Assembly (NCBI RefSeq): GCF_900113245.1
Contig: NZ_FOOQ01000002.1
Location: 879,444 to 943,443 of the forward strand
Direction of reading: 5' to 3'
Origin: Halopelagius inordinatus
GTDB lineage: Archaea > Halobacteriota > Halobacteria > Halobacteriales > Haloferacaceae
Length of the DNA: 64,000 bases
Shown: positions 31,943 to 41,581 of the stretch, one piece after another
How the letters are laid out: each line of letters starts with the position of its first letter
How positions within the stretch are numbered: the stretch's first letter is position 1
Notes under the pieces: generated by a model
The model's database searches: none
What the model saw: the letters and a program-made list of their open reading frames with translations, nothing else
What the model was told of the DNA's origin: nothing
Translations under genes and position numbers: made by a program

Positions 31943-33082
31943 ATGGAATCCGTCGATTCGGCGGAGGCCCCGCCGGTCGAGGCCCTCCAGTCGGTCTTTC
32001 ACCTCTACGAGACGCGACGCGACGGTGACCGAGTCTTCTACTACGGCGAGTCACTCGTCCCGGAACGGATGCTCGTCCGAGAGGTGTGGCCCGCGTTCAG
32101 ACGCGCGGGCTACGAAGTCGAGGTCACCTCGACGGCGTCGGGAAACGAGGACGTCGTCGTCGCCCGTCCCGTCTCCGACGGCATCGACGGCGTCCCGTGG
32201 AAGAACGTGGGCCTCCTGTTTGCGACTATCGTCTCGACGATGTTCGTCGGGGCGCTGACGTGGTACTACATCCCGTTTTCGGACATCGTCGCGAATCCCC
32301 TCGTCGTCCTCCGCGCGTGGCCGTTCACCGCCGCCATCCTCGGCGTGTTGGCGACGCACGAACTCGGACACTACCTCGTCGGGAGATACCACGGCGTCGA
32401 TATCTCGCTTCCGTACCTCATCCCATTCGTCTTCCCGTTCGGAACGCTCGGAGCGATAATCCAGATGCGCGGGCAGATGCCCGACAGGAAGGCGCTCTTC
32501 GACATCGGCGTCGCCGGACCCCTCGCCGGTCTGGTCGCGACTGTCGTCGTCACCGCAGTCGGTCTCTCGCTTCCGCCGATGACCATCCCCCAGTGGGCGG
32601 TCCAAGGCAGCGGTGAGGTCATCGTCTTCAACAACCCGCCGCTTTTGGACATCATCGCGACGCTTCTGGGCCGACCGACCGAGTACGCCGACCCGTCGGT
32701 CACCGTCCACCCGGTCATCATCGGCGGGTGGGTCGGGATGTTCTTCACCGTGTTGAACCTCCTCCCGGTCGGGCAGTTAGACGGCGGTCACATCGTCCGC
32801 GCGATGGTCGGCGAGGCGCAAGAACGCGTCGCGGCGGTCGTCCCCCTCGCCCTGTTCGGCCTCGCGGGGTACCTCCACTACGTCCTCGACTACAGCATCA
32901 ACGAGTCGGTCGGTCTGTGGGCGTTCTGGGGACTGCTCTCGACGGTCATCGCGTTTAAGGGGCCCGCGGACCCCGTCGACGAGTCGCCGATAGGACCGAC
33001 CCGGATGGTACTCGGCGTCGTCACGTTCGCGCTCGGGGCGCTCTGTTTCCTGTTGGTCCCCATCGAAGTCATGACCATCTGA
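31943..33082 (+). CDS. site-2-type membrane metalloprotease (M50), short form
   Basis: 379 residues from ATG 31943. A cytoplasmic N-terminal domain of about 80 residues precedes the membrane part. The zinc motif HELGH is at 139-143, the Asp ligand is in NLLPVGQLDGGH, and VAGPLAGLVATVVVTAVG is typical of S2P. No PDZ domain is present, unlike the protein at 25288. It probably performs regulated intramembrane proteolysis. The substrate is unknown. Confidence 0.93.
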   Translation: MESVDSAEAPPVEALQSVFHLYETRRDGDRVFYYGESLVPERMLVREVWPAFRRAGYEVEVTSTASGNEDVVVARPVSDGIDGVPWKNVGLLFATIVSTMFVGALTWYYIPFSDIVANPLVVLRAWPFTAAILGVLATHELGHYLVGRYHGVDISLPYLIPFVFPFGTLGAIIQMRGQMPDRKALFDIGVAGPLAGLVATVVVTAVGLSLPPMTIPQWAVQGSGEVIVFNNPPLLDIIATLLGRPTEYADPSVTVHPVIIGGWVGMFFTVLNLLPVGQLDGGHIVRAMVGEAQERVAAVVPLALFGLAGYLHYVLDYSINESVGLWAFWGLLSTVIAFKGPADPVDESPIGPTRMVLGVVTFALGALCFLLVPIEVMTI

Positions 33083-33106
33083 AGCGGGCGTGCGCTCCGG
33101 TCCGTC

Positions 33107-33988
33107 TCACCCCTCCGAGGCGTGCGTGTAGCCCTCGTCGGGGACGGGGCCGTCGCCCGCGACGACGCCATCGGCCGTCACCTCGCCGACGACGGTGACC
33201 GGGGCGGGAACCGCCGCCCGGACCGACGAGAGGTCCGTCTCCGAGACGGTGAACACGAGTTCGAAATCCTCGCCGAAGTACGCCGCCATCTCTCTGCAGT
33301 CGCCGCCGTCGGCGGCGTACTCAGAGACGGCGTCGTGAACGGGGAGGCGGTCCCACTCGAAGGCAAACCCGCAGTCGGACGCCTCCGCGAGTTGGTGGAG
33401 CGACCGCGCGAGTCCGTCGCTCGAATCCATCATCGCCGTCGCGTACGGGGCGAGTGCGACCCCCGACTCGACCCGCGGCGGGAACCGAAAGAGCTCGTTT
33501 CCGCGCTCCGCGTCGCCCGCCTCGAACGCTCTGAGACCGGCGGCGCTCCGACCGAGAGCGCCGGTGACGCAGACCACCTCGCCCGGGGACGCGCCCGAAC
33601 GGAGAACCGGGTCCGAAGCGTCTCCGAGGGCCGTCGTGGCGACGGTGAACTCGTCGTGGGTGTCCAAGTCGCCGCCGACGTACTCGGCGCCGACGGACTC
33701 GCAGACGTCTCTGGCCCCGCGGACGAACGCTCTGAGTTCGTCCTCGTCGAGAGAGGGCGCGCCGTAGGCCGCGACTGCCGCCGTCGCCGCCGCACCCATG
33801 GCCGCGACGTCCGAGAGCGACGCTCCGACGGACCGCCACCCCGCGGTGTTCCGCGTCGTCCCCGACGGGAAGTCGGTGGACTCGTGGAGCATGTCCGTCG
33901 TCACCACCTGCGCGCCGACGACGGCGGCGTCGTCGCCCGCGCCGGGGAGGTCGGCGGCGAGGGCCCGAAGCGCCGTTCGTTCGTCCAT
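33107..33988 (-). CDS. thiL: thiamine-monophosphate kinase
   Basis: 293 residues from ATG 33988. The PurM/ThiL fold is shown by LPGAGDDAAVVGAQVVTTDM (Asp ligands), VGASLSDVAAMGAAATAAV, YVGGDLDTHDEF, VVCVTGALGRSAAGL and MMDSSDGLARSLHQLAEASD. It phosphorylates thiamine-P to thiamine-PP, the last step of cofactor formation. It converges with the S2P gene and is divergent from the flippase-like gene. Confidence 0.94.
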   Translation of the reverse strand: MDERTALRALAADLPGAGDDAAVVGAQVVTTDMLHESTDFPSGTTRNTAGWRSVGASLSDVAAMGAAATAAVAAYGAPSLDEDELRAFVRGARDVCESVGAEYVGGDLDTHDEFTVATTALGDASDPVLRSGASPGEVVCVTGALGRSAAGLRAFEAGDAERGNELFRFPPRVESGVALAPYATAMMDSSDGLARSLHQLAEASDCGFAFEWDRLPVHDAVSEYAADGGDCREMAAYFGEDFELVFTVSETDLSSVRAAVPAPVTVVGEVTADGVVAGDGPVPDEGYTHASEG

Positions 33989-34105
33989 ACGCACACGTCC
34001 CTCCCGACGGCGAAAAAACCACCCCGTTTCGCGGACGCCGCTACCGAACCGCCTCGGGCGGCGGCTTTCGATGGGTTGATGCCGCGGACGGCCGACCGTC
34101 GGCAC

Positions 34106-35149
34106 ATGGCCCGCGAGAACCTCCGCGCCACCGTACTGGGATTTCTCGGCGCGTTCGCGGTGTTCGCGGTACTGTTCTACTTCGCGGGCGTCGACGAACT
34201 CGTCGGTACCCTCGAACGCGCGGACCCGCGTTACATCGCCCTCGTCGTCGCCGCCACCATCGGGTGGTTGGCAGCGTGGAGCGTCGCCCTCCGGACGGTG
34301 TTGGGCGTCCTCGGCGTCGACCTCTCCTTTGCGAAGTCGTTCTTCGTCTTCACGGGCGCGATGTTCTCGAACAACATCACCCCGTTCGGACAGGCGGGCG
34401 GCGAACCGGTCACCGCGTACCTCATCACCCGCACCGCCGACGCGGAGTACGAGACGAGTCTCGCGGCCATCGCCAGCGTCGACACGCTCAACTTCGTCCC
34501 GTCTATCACGATCGCTCTCATGGGCGCTATCTACTACGCGACGGAGGTGACCCTCGGAACGAACCAAGACATCGCGTTGGCGGTGGTGGCCGTCGCTGTG
34601 CTCGCGGTGACCGTCCCGTCGGTCGGCTATCTCGCGTGGCAGCGCCGGTATCGACTGGAGGCGCGGGCCGTCAGCAGCCTGACGCCGCGGATTCAGTGGG
34701 TCGCAGAGCGCGTCCCGCGCGTCTCCGCGCCGACGAGAGACGGAATCGAAAAGCGCATCGAGGGCTTCTTCCGCGCGATAGAGCGCATCGCGGCGAACCC
34801 GCGGGGTCTCGCGTTGGCGCTCGGTATGTCCGCGTTCGGGTGGTTCTTCCAGATGCTCGGTCTGTGGCTCTCGTTTCGGGCCATCGGCGTCAGCATCCCG
34901 CTGTCTATCGCCCTGTTCGTCGTTCCCATCGGCGCGATAGCGGGCGTGACGCCGCTTCCCGGCGGCGCCGGTGGCATCGAGAGCGTCCTCGTCATCCTGT
35001 TGCTCGCGGCCCCACTTCCGCAGGTCACGAACTCCGTCGCCGTCGCCGCCGTCGTCGTCTTCCGCGGCGCGGTGTACTGGATTCCCATTCTCATCGGCGG
35101 CACCGTGATGGCGTGGGTCAGCGCTCACAGCAAGGGGACGCCGCGGTAG
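34106..35149 (+). CDS. UPF0104 / LPG-synthase-type membrane protein
   Basis: 347 residues from ATG 34106 with about eight membrane helices. Landmarks are FFVFTGAMFSNNITPFGQAG, PVTAYLITRTADAEYETSL and TPLPGGAGGIESVLVILLLA, all typical of the lysylphosphatidylglycerol synthase transmembrane region (UPF0104). The soluble synthase domain is absent, so it is more likely a lipid flippase-like or unknown membrane protein than an aminoacyl transferase. Confidence 0.88.
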   Translation: MARENLRATVLGFLGAFAVFAVLFYFAGVDELVGTLERADPRYIALVVAATIGWLAAWSVALRTVLGVLGVDLSFAKSFFVFTGAMFSNNITPFGQAGGEPVTAYLITRTADAEYETSLAAIASVDTLNFVPSITIALMGAIYYATEVTLGTNQDIALAVVAVAVLAVTVPSVGYLAWQRRYRLEARAVSSLTPRIQWVAERVPRVSAPTRDGIEKRIEGFFRAIERIAANPRGLALALGMSAFGWFFQMLGLWLSFRAIGVSIPLSIALFVVPIGAIAGVTPLPGGAGGIESVLVILLLAAPLPQVTNSVAVAAVVVFRGAVYWIPILIGGTVMAWVSAHSKGTPR

Positions 35150-35282
35150 GCGGTGGAGTACCGCCTCCCCGTCCGTGCCGTCCGGTTCAGACTCGCTCCG
35201 GCCGTGCCGCACGACCCACCTAATCGGTCGCGTACCGCCCGAATACGATGGCTTTAAACGACGCCATCCGGAACGGATACCC

Positions 35283-35738
35283 ATGGTAACCATCTATGAC
35301 GTTCCGGCGGACGCCCTCCTCGAGGACGTCGCCGAACGACTCGAAGAGCGCATCGAGGAGCCCGAGTGGATGGCCTTCGTCAAGACGGGGCAGACGCGGG
35401 AACTCCCGCCGCAGCAGGACGACTTCTGGTACGTCCGCGCCGCATCGCTCCTCCGGAAGGTCGCGACCGACGGTCCGGTCGGCATCGACCGACTCTCCAC
35501 CGAGTACGGCGGCCGAAAGAAGGGGTCGACCCGCTACCGCGTCTCCGGCAAGCACTCGGACACGGGCAGCAAGAAGGTCATCCGAACGGCTCTCCAGCAG
35601 CTCGAAGAGGAGGGTCTGGTCCGGACGGCCAAAGGTCGCGGCCGCGTCATCACGGACGACGGACGCAGCTTCCTCGACAACGCCGCCGCAGAGGTCTTCG
35701 AGTCGCTCGACCGCCCGGAACTCGAACGCTACGCCTGA
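35283..35738 (+). CDS. rps19e: ribosomal protein S19e
   Basis: 151 residues from ATG 35283: MVTIYDVPADALLEDVAERL, WYVRAASLLRKVATDGPVGI, YGGRKKGSTRYRVSGKHSDT and VIRTALQQLEEEGLVRTAKG. This is archaeal/eukaryal S19e, a small-subunit winged-helix protein. It is followed by the PDCD5-type gene and the PP-loop gene, an arrangement seen in many archaea. Confidence 0.97.
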   Translation: MVTIYDVPADALLEDVAERLEERIEEPEWMAFVKTGQTRELPPQQDDFWYVRAASLLRKVATDGPVGIDRLSTEYGGRKKGSTRYRVSGKHSDTGSKKVIRTALQQLEEEGLVRTAKGRGRVITDDGRSFLDNAAAEVFESLDRPELERYA

Positions 35739-35847
35739 TTCGGTAGCCGAACTCCGCTTTCGACGATACGTTCTTCCAGCGACGGCGTCGCGCCGCGCGT
35801 GACACCCGTCCGTAATCGTTTTCAGATACGCGACGGAACTGTACGAT

Positions 35848-36207
35848 ATGAGCGGGAATCCCAACGAAGACGAACGGCTGGAGAAGCTGCGCGAGCAGAA
35901 GATGCAGGAACTCCAAGACCAGGCGGGACAGCAGGGCGGGCAGGACGAGGCCGCACAGGAAGCGGCGCGCGAACGCGCCGAGGCCCAACAGGACGCCATC
36001 CTCAAACAGCATCTGACCGACGGCGCGCGCCAGCGTCTCAACGCCGTCGAGATGTCGAAACCGGAGTTCGCAGAGAAGGTCAAAAAGCAGGTGGCCGCAC
36101 TCGCACAGAGCGGTCGCATCCAGAACCGCATCGACGAGGACCAGATGAAGAGCCTCCTGAAGGAGCTTCAGCCGGACTCGAAGAGCTTCAACATCCGCCG
36201 GCGCTGA
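35848..36207 (+). CDS. PDCD5-family DNA-binding protein
   Basis: 119 residues. [20 protein letters not shown], then a Gln/Ala-rich helix, then the core [20 protein letters not shown] and [19 protein letters not shown]. This matches archaeal PDCD5-related proteins (three-helix core with a flexible N-terminus) that bind nucleic acid. It is linked with rps19e, and its stop is 7 bp before the next start. Confidence 0.94.
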   Translation: MSGNPNEDERLEKLREQKMQELQDQAGQQGGQDEAAQEAARERAEAQQDAILKQHLTDGARQRLNAVEMSKPEFAEKVKKQVAALAQSGRIQNRIDEDQMKSLLKELQPDSKSFNIRRR

Positions 36208-36214
36208 CGCGAAC

Positions 36215-36805
36215 GTGGATTTAGCGCTCCTCTACAGCGGTGGGAAGGACTCGACGCTCGCCGCCTTGCTCCTCGAATCCTTCTACGACGTGACGCTCGT
36301 CACCGGCCGGTTCGGCGTCACGGACGACTGGAGACACGCCCGCGACGCCGCGGGCCGCCTCGACTACGACTTCGACACCGTCGAGTTGGACCGCGGCGTC
36401 GCCGAGGCGGCGGCGGACGCGATGGCCGAGGACGGCTACCCGAGAAACGGCATCCAACGGGTTCACGAACACGCTCTCGAACGAGTGGCGGAACTCGACG
36501 TGGACGCCGTCGCCGACGGGACGCGCCGCGACGACCGGGTTCCGACCGTCTCCCGCGCGCAAGCGCAGAGCCTCGAAGACAGACACGACGTGGACTACCT
36601 CTCGCCTCTCGTCGGGTTCGGCCGACACGCCGTCGACCGACTCGTCGAGGAGACACTCGACGTGGAGTCGGGTCCATCAGAACACATCTCGAAGGGGGAT
36701 TACGAGGGGGAACTCCGCGCGCTTCTCGCCGAGCGACACGGCCGCGAAACCGTCTCTGCGGTCTTTCCGGACCACGAACAGACGTACGTTCGCGGGCTGA
36801 AGTGA
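36215..36805 (+). CDS. PP-loop ATPase (DUF7411-like, diphthine-ammonia ligase superfamily)
   Basis: 196 residues from GTG 36215. The PP-loop YSGGKDSTLAALLL is near residues 7-20. Other blocks are VADGTRRDDRVPTVSRAQAQ and EHISKGDYEGEL. Enzymes of this fold adenylate a substrate for amidation or thiolation. The position after rps19e and PDCD5 is conserved in archaea and suggests a translation-related modification, possibly of tRNA or EF2; the substrate is not established here. Confidence 0.88.
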   Translation: MDLALLYSGGKDSTLAALLLESFYDVTLVTGRFGVTDDWRHARDAAGRLDYDFDTVELDRGVAEAAADAMAEDGYPRNGIQRVHEHALERVAELDVDAVADGTRRDDRVPTVSRAQAQSLEDRHDVDYLSPLVGFGRHAVDRLVEETLDVESGPSEHISKGDYEGELRALLAERHGRETVSAVFPDHEQTYVRGLK

Positions 36806-36860
36806 GCCTTCGAATCGAAAGCCGAACGACTCTTACGCCGAGACAGATACCGGCTTCGTA

Positions 36861-37790
36861 ATGGTCGTTCTCGAACCCGGTATCGTCTACTCTCTCGTCG
36901 CCGCCGTCGTCTGGGGCGTGTACATCTTCCTTCTGAAGCAGTATTTCGGGGGGTACCCCGGCCCCGTCGTCACCGTCGTCGTCAACGCCTTTGCCATCCT
37001 CTGGTATCTCCCCGTCGCCGCGACGCAGACGAGTCCCGGTTCGGTCCCGACGCTCGGCGAACTTGGCTTCTACGGCATCGCCGTCGTCGCCGGAACCGCC
37101 GTCCTCGTCGGCGTCGCGTTCGTCCTGTTCTTGGACGCTCTCGCCGAAGGTGACGTCTCGTACGTCGCGCCCATCAACAAACTCGCGCCCGTCTTCGTCC
37201 TCCCCATCGAAGTGGTCCTTCTGAGCCAGTTTCTCGGCCCCCTCCAGATTGCGGGCGTCCTCGTGGCGACAGTCGCCGTCTACGTCGCCAACTACCGGGG
37301 CGGAGCCCTCACGGACCCCCTCCGGCGGGCCGTCCACTCCCGTCCCGCGCAACTCGCACTCGTCAGCGCCGCGTGTTACGCCGCCAGCGACGTGGGAAAG
37401 CGAGTCGCGCTTCAAGAACTCGCCATCCCGACCGCCGTCTGGGTTCCCGTCCTCTTCGCCGGCGCGGGACTGGCCGTTCTCCCCTTCGCCCTCAGGCGGT
37501 GGACGAGCGTTCGCGGGGCGCTTCCGAAGTTCGCCGCCGCCGGTGCCGTCGTCGCCCTCGGCGAACACGTCACCTCGACGGCGTTCGCACTCGTCCCCGC
37601 GAGCATCGCCTCGCCCATCGTCAACACCCAAGCCATCGTCGCAGTGATTCTCGGCGGCGTCGTCCTCCGCGAACGCAACTTCGGCATCCGACTCGTCGCG
37701 GCGTTTCTCGCCGTCGCGGGCGTCTCGCTCATCGCCGTCGGCGGCGACTTCCGTACCGTCGGCGACGTGGTAGCCGCACTTCCGTTCTGA
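36861..37790 (+). CDS. EamA/DMT-family transporter
   Basis: 309 residues with ten membrane helices in two five-helix halves: IVYSLVAAVVWGVYIFLLKQ and LALVSAACYAASDVGKRVAL begin the halves. Each ends with a helix pair around PINKLAPVFVLPIEVVLLSQ or PIVNTQAIVAVILGGVVLRE, the EamA signature. It is a drug/metabolite exporter superfamily member with unknown substrate. Confidence 0.92.
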   Translation: MVVLEPGIVYSLVAAVVWGVYIFLLKQYFGGYPGPVVTVVVNAFAILWYLPVAATQTSPGSVPTLGELGFYGIAVVAGTAVLVGVAFVLFLDALAEGDVSYVAPINKLAPVFVLPIEVVLLSQFLGPLQIAGVLVATVAVYVANYRGGALTDPLRRAVHSRPAQLALVSAACYAASDVGKRVALQELAIPTAVWVPVLFAGAGLAVLPFALRRWTSVRGALPKFAAAGAVVALGEHVTSTAFALVPASIASPIVNTQAIVAVILGGVVLRERNFGIRLVAAFLAVAGVSLIAVGGDFRTVGDVVAALPF

Positions 37791-38063
37791 CTCCGCCGTC
37801 GCCGCGACCGGAAACGCCAGACCGCAGGCGGGGAACGGGAAGATACTTTGGAGACTGCGAACTGGACGGCGTATGGCCGAGACAGTCCTCCACCGGCAGT
37901 CGAGCCGAACCCGCCCCCGCCGCGTTTTGGCCGCGAACGTCCTCGACGGGCGGGGCCTCGCGAGACTCCGCTCCGCCGGCGCGTCGCAGGCGGGTGCGAT
38001 GTTCGTCGGTATCGGCCCGTTGCCGCCGGTAGTACGCACGCGTCGGGCATCCGGTTCGGGGCG

Positions 38064-39365
38064 GTGAGCCGAGGGATTCGCGCGGCGACTGCGCGCATCC
38101 GCGCCGGGAGCTATCTCGGTCCGGTCGCAGTCGTCGCCTCGAACGCCGTCGCCCCCGTCGGCGTCGTCGCGTTCGGGTGGTCGGCCACCGCCCTCCTCGG
38201 CGTGTTCGTTCTCGAACTCGCGGCCGTGCTGTTCTGGTCGGCGGTGAAGGTGCCGTTCGCCGCGAAGCGCCCGAACAACGCCATCGACGAGCACCAACTG
38301 TTGGGTCCGTTGCAGGCCAAACGCGGCGGGGTCGAACTCCCCGGTCCGCTTCCGCCGGTGTACCTCCGAAACGTCCCGACTCTCGTCGTACTCGTCGTCC
38401 TCCTCGCGCCGATGGAACTCGGGGCCGCCGTCCTCGTGTTTTCCCTCCCCGAACCGACTCTTACCGCCGAAATCACCGAGCAGATACTCCTCGGCGGCGT
38501 CGGCGTGTTCCTCGGACGCGGGGTGGAGACGGCGGCGGACTACTTCCGCGACGGCGGCTACCGCGACCACTCGGCGCGTTCGGTGGTGTTGGCCCCCTTC
38601 AAGTACGTCTTCGGCGTCGGGACGCTCCTGGTCGTCGTCGGGTCGTCCGGCGTCGAGAGCGAGGCGATTCTGGCGCTGATGGTGGCCGGGAAACTCGCCT
38701 ACGACCTCCGGACGATACAGGTCGAACGCGACGAGGAGAAACGGGGCGTCTTCTACCGCCTGTACGGGAGCGGCGAGACGGAGATACCGGCCACGCCGGT
38801 CGCCGAACCCGACGGCGAACCGACCGTCCGCGCCCGCCCCTCGCGGACGGTGGCCGTCGCGGACGCCCTCTACCGCGGTGCCGCCTACACGCTGACCAGT
38901 ACCGCCCTCCTCTTTTACGCACTCGGCGCGTTCCTCCTCGTCTTCGCGCCGTCTCTCGCGGTGTTTCCCCTCGCCGTCATCCTCGCGTTCGGATCGCTCC
39001 ACGCGACGACGCGCTACCTCCGGTACGGGACGGTGGAGTACCGCTGTTACGACGGCGTCCTCGTCACGTACGACACGCTGCTGGACGAACCGCAGGAACG
39101 CATCGAACGGACAGAGGTGGCCGACGTGTCCGTCGAAACCGACTTCGCCGACCGGACGTTCGACACCGCCACGGTGGAGTTCGACCGTCGCGGCGACGAC
39201 GGCTCGACGGTGCAGTTCACCGTCCCGGACCCCGAGGAGGTCCGACGCAGAGACGCCGGAAAGCCGCTGTCGGTCGTCCACGTCGAAGAACCCGAAGCCA
39301 TCGCCGACGCCCTCGGCGTCGCGTGGCAGTTCGAACGCTCTACCGGGCGGGCGTCGGCGGACTGA
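38064..39365 (+). CDS. DUF6498-like membrane protein with PH-like domain
   Basis: 433 residues from GTG 38064; upstream codons in frame are Pro/Arg-rich and look non-coding. Membrane helices occur near 20-50, 110-150, 180-215 and 280-325 (LTSTALLFYALGAFLLVFAP). A C-terminal soluble region follows: YGTVEYRCYDGVLVTYDTLL ... RIERTEVADVSVETDFADRT, like a bacterial PH (bPH2/YdbS-type) domain. The N-terminal half resembles DUF6498. Function unknown. Confidence 0.78.
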   Translation: MSRGIRAATARIRAGSYLGPVAVVASNAVAPVGVVAFGWSATALLGVFVLELAAVLFWSAVKVPFAAKRPNNAIDEHQLLGPLQAKRGGVELPGPLPPVYLRNVPTLVVLVVLLAPMELGAAVLVFSLPEPTLTAEITEQILLGGVGVFLGRGVETAADYFRDGGYRDHSARSVVLAPFKYVFGVGTLLVVVGSSGVESEAILALMVAGKLAYDLRTIQVERDEEKRGVFYRLYGSGETEIPATPVAEPDGEPTVRARPSRTVAVADALYRGAAYTLTSTALLFYALGAFLLVFAPSLAVFPLAVILAFGSLHATTRYLRYGTVEYRCYDGVLVTYDTLLDEPQERIERTEVADVSVETDFADRTFDTATVEFDRRGDDGSTVQFTVPDPEEVRRRDAGKPLSVVHVEEPEAIADALGVAWQFERSTGRASAD

Positions 39366-39455
39366 CCCGGAGGTCCCGCCGCACCGACGGGCGAACGACG
39401 TGGCGGCGCGTCCGCGTTCAACAGTTTCAAGCGCGACACCCGCGAATCGCGGCAC

Positions 39456-40751
39456 ATGTACGACCGACTCAAGGGCTTTCGAGACTTCTATCCCGAGGAG
39501 ATGTCGGCCCGACGGCAGGTGTTCGACGGGGTCGAGGACGCCGCCGCGCGCTACGGGTTCCGCGAAATCGAGACGCCAGCGCTCGAACGGACGCAGATGT
39601 ACGTCGACAAGAGCGGCGAGGAGATAGTCGAGGAACTGTACGCCTTCGAGGACAAAGGCGGCCGCGAGGTGTCTCTGACGCCGGAACTGACGCCGACGGT
39701 CGCCCGGATGGTCGTCGCGAAGCAACAGGAACTGTCGAAACCCATCAAGTGGTTCTCGACGCGCCCGTTCTGGCGCTTCGAGCAGGTCCAACAGGGCCGG
39801 TTCCGCGAGTTCTACCAGACGAACGTGGACATCTTCGGCTCCGAAGCCCCCGAGGCGGACGCCGAAGTCCTCGCGTTCGCCGCCGACGCACTCACCTCGC
39901 TCGGACTGACGGCCGACGACTTCGAGTTCCGCGTCTCTCACCGCGACATCCTCGGCGGTCTGTTGGACGCCTTCGAGGGCGAGGTGGACACCCGCGACGC
40001 CATCCGCGCCGTCGACAAGCGCGCGAAAGTCGAAGACGAGGAGTATCTCGGCTTGCTGTCGGACGCGGGCCTCTCGTACGACGACGCCGAGCAGTTCGAC
40101 GACCTGATAGCGAGCGGTGACTTGGACGCCATCGCCGAGTTCGGCGGCGACGACGTGGAAGACGCAGTCGAGAACCTCCGGGCGGTTCTCTCGGCGGCGG
40201 AGGACTTCGGCGCGGGCGAGTTCTGCGAGGTGTCGCTGACGACGGCCCGCGGCCTCGACTACTACACGGGCGTCGTCTTCGAGTGCTTCGACTCCACCGG
40301 CGACGTCTCGCGGGCGGCGTTCGGCGGCGGCCGGTACGACGACCTGATAGACTCTTTCGGCGGCCAGTCGACGCCCGCCGTCGGCGTCGCACTCGGCGAC
40401 GCCACCCTCCAACTGCTCTGTGAACGCGCGGGCGTCTGGCCCGAGGAGACGCTCTCGACGGACTACTACGTCCTCCAGATAGGCGACACCCGCGACGTCG
40501 CCGCCGACATCGTCCGCGAACTCCGCGACGCGGGCAACGTCGTCGAGACGGACGTCTCCGGCCGGAGTTTCGGCGCGCAGATGGGCTACGCCGACTCCAT
40601 CAACGCCGAAACCGTCGTCATCGTCGGCGAACAGGACTTAGAGAACGGCGAGGTGACGGTAAAGGAGATGGAGTCGGGCGATCAGACCACCGTCCCCGTA
40701 GACGAGTTCCCGGGCGACGACGACGCGCCGACGTACGAGGACTACGAGTAA
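39456..40751 (+). CDS. hisS: histidyl-tRNA synthetase
   Basis: 431 residues. The class II synthetase motifs are LTPELTPTVARMVVAKQQEL (motif 2 region), the histidine-specific TTARGLDYYTGVVFE, and motif 3 FGGGRYDDLIDSFGG. An anticodon-binding domain covers about 335-425. It starts MYDRLKGFRDFYPEEM. It is followed after 8 bp by truA, so the two tRNA enzymes form an operon. Confidence 0.97.
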   Translation: MYDRLKGFRDFYPEEMSARRQVFDGVEDAAARYGFREIETPALERTQMYVDKSGEEIVEELYAFEDKGGREVSLTPELTPTVARMVVAKQQELSKPIKWFSTRPFWRFEQVQQGRFREFYQTNVDIFGSEAPEADAEVLAFAADALTSLGLTADDFEFRVSHRDILGGLLDAFEGEVDTRDAIRAVDKRAKVEDEEYLGLLSDAGLSYDDAEQFDDLIASGDLDAIAEFGGDDVEDAVENLRAVLSAAEDFGAGEFCEVSLTTARGLDYYTGVVFECFDSTGDVSRAAFGGGRYDDLIDSFGGQSTPAVGVALGDATLQLLCERAGVWPEETLSTDYYVLQIGDTRDVAADIVRELRDAGNVVETDVSGRSFGAQMGYADSINAETVVIVGEQDLENGEVTVKEMESGDQTTVPVDEFPGDDDAPTYEDYE

Positions 40752-40759
40752 GCCAAGAC

Positions 40760-41581
40760 GTGCGCGCGTTCCGCCTCGCCTACGACGGCCGACCGTTCCA
40801 CGGCTTCCAGCGACAGCCCTCCGTTCCGACCGTCGAGAACACCCTCTTTGCGACGCTCTCTGGTCTCGGCGTCACCGACGACAGAGACGAGGTTCCGTCG
40901 GGGTACGCCGCCGCCGGACGGACCGACGCGGGCGTCTCCGCACTCGCGCAGACGGTTGCGTTCGACTGCCCCGAGTGGTGTTCGCCGCGTGCGCTGAACA
41001 GCCACCTCCCCGCGAGCGTTCGGGCGTGGGCCTCCGCGGACGCGCCCGACGACTTCCACGCCACCCACGACGCCGCCCGCAGGACGTACGTCTACGACCT
41101 CTACGCGCCCGAACTGGACGACGGGGCCGCACGCGCCGCGGCGACGGCGCTCTCCGGCGAACACGACTTCCACAATCTCACGCCCGACGAGAGGGGGACT
41201 GTCAGAGACCTCTCGGTGTCCGTCGAACGCGACGGCGACTTCCTCGTCGTCCGGGCGACGGCCGGCGGGTTCGCTCGCGAACTCGTCCGCCGCCTCGTCT
41301 CCGTCGTCCGCGGCGTCGCGGGCGGTGACCGCACGCTCTCGGACGTGAACCGCCTCCTCAGAGCCGAGAGCGTCGAGGGGCCGGACGGCGTCCCGTCGGC
41401 CCCGCCCGAACCTCTCGTCCTCGTCGGCGTCGACTACCCCGACCTGACGTTCGAACGGGACGCCGACGCCGCAGAGAGCACAGCAGCGGTGTTCGCCGAC
41501 CGTCGAATCGACGGACTCGTGCGGGCGCGCGTCGCCGGGCGCATCCGAGACGGAGTGTCCGACGGCGGCGAACCGGGGTAG
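40760..41581 (+). CDS. truA: tRNA pseudouridine synthase A
   Basis: 273 residues from GTG 40760. FRLAYDGRPFHGFQRQPSVP at the N-terminus and GRTDAGVSALAQTVAFD, which contains the catalytic Asp, identify TruA; the conserved FARELVRRLVSVVRGVAGGD is present too. It converts U38-U40 of tRNA anticodon arms to pseudouridine. It lies 8 bp after hisS and its stop abuts the stop of the convergent peptidase gene. Confidence 0.95.
   Translation: MRAFRLAYDGRPFHGFQRQPSVPTVENTLFATLSGLGVTDDRDEVPSGYAAAGRTDAGVSALAQTVAFDCPEWCSPRALNSHLPASVRAWASADAPDDFHATHDAARRTYVYDLYAPELDDGAARAAATALSGEHDFHNLTPDERGTVRDLSVSVERDGDFLVVRATAGGFARELVRRLVSVVRGVAGGDRTLSDVNRLLRAESVEGPDGVPSAPPEPLVLVGVDYPDLTFERDADAAESTAAVFADRRIDGLVRARVAGRIRDGVSDGGEPG

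Noticed and set aside
37873..38067. 64-codon plus-strand frame overlapping the DUF6498-like gene by GTGA
   Set aside because: It is very Arg-rich with poor codon bias and no hydrophobic or motif pattern. The overlap alone is weak support.
36318..40412. 1364-codon minus-strand open frame
   Set aside because: It lies opposite four well-supported genes (PP-loop ATPase, transporter, DUF6498-like, hisS) and is a compositional shadow.
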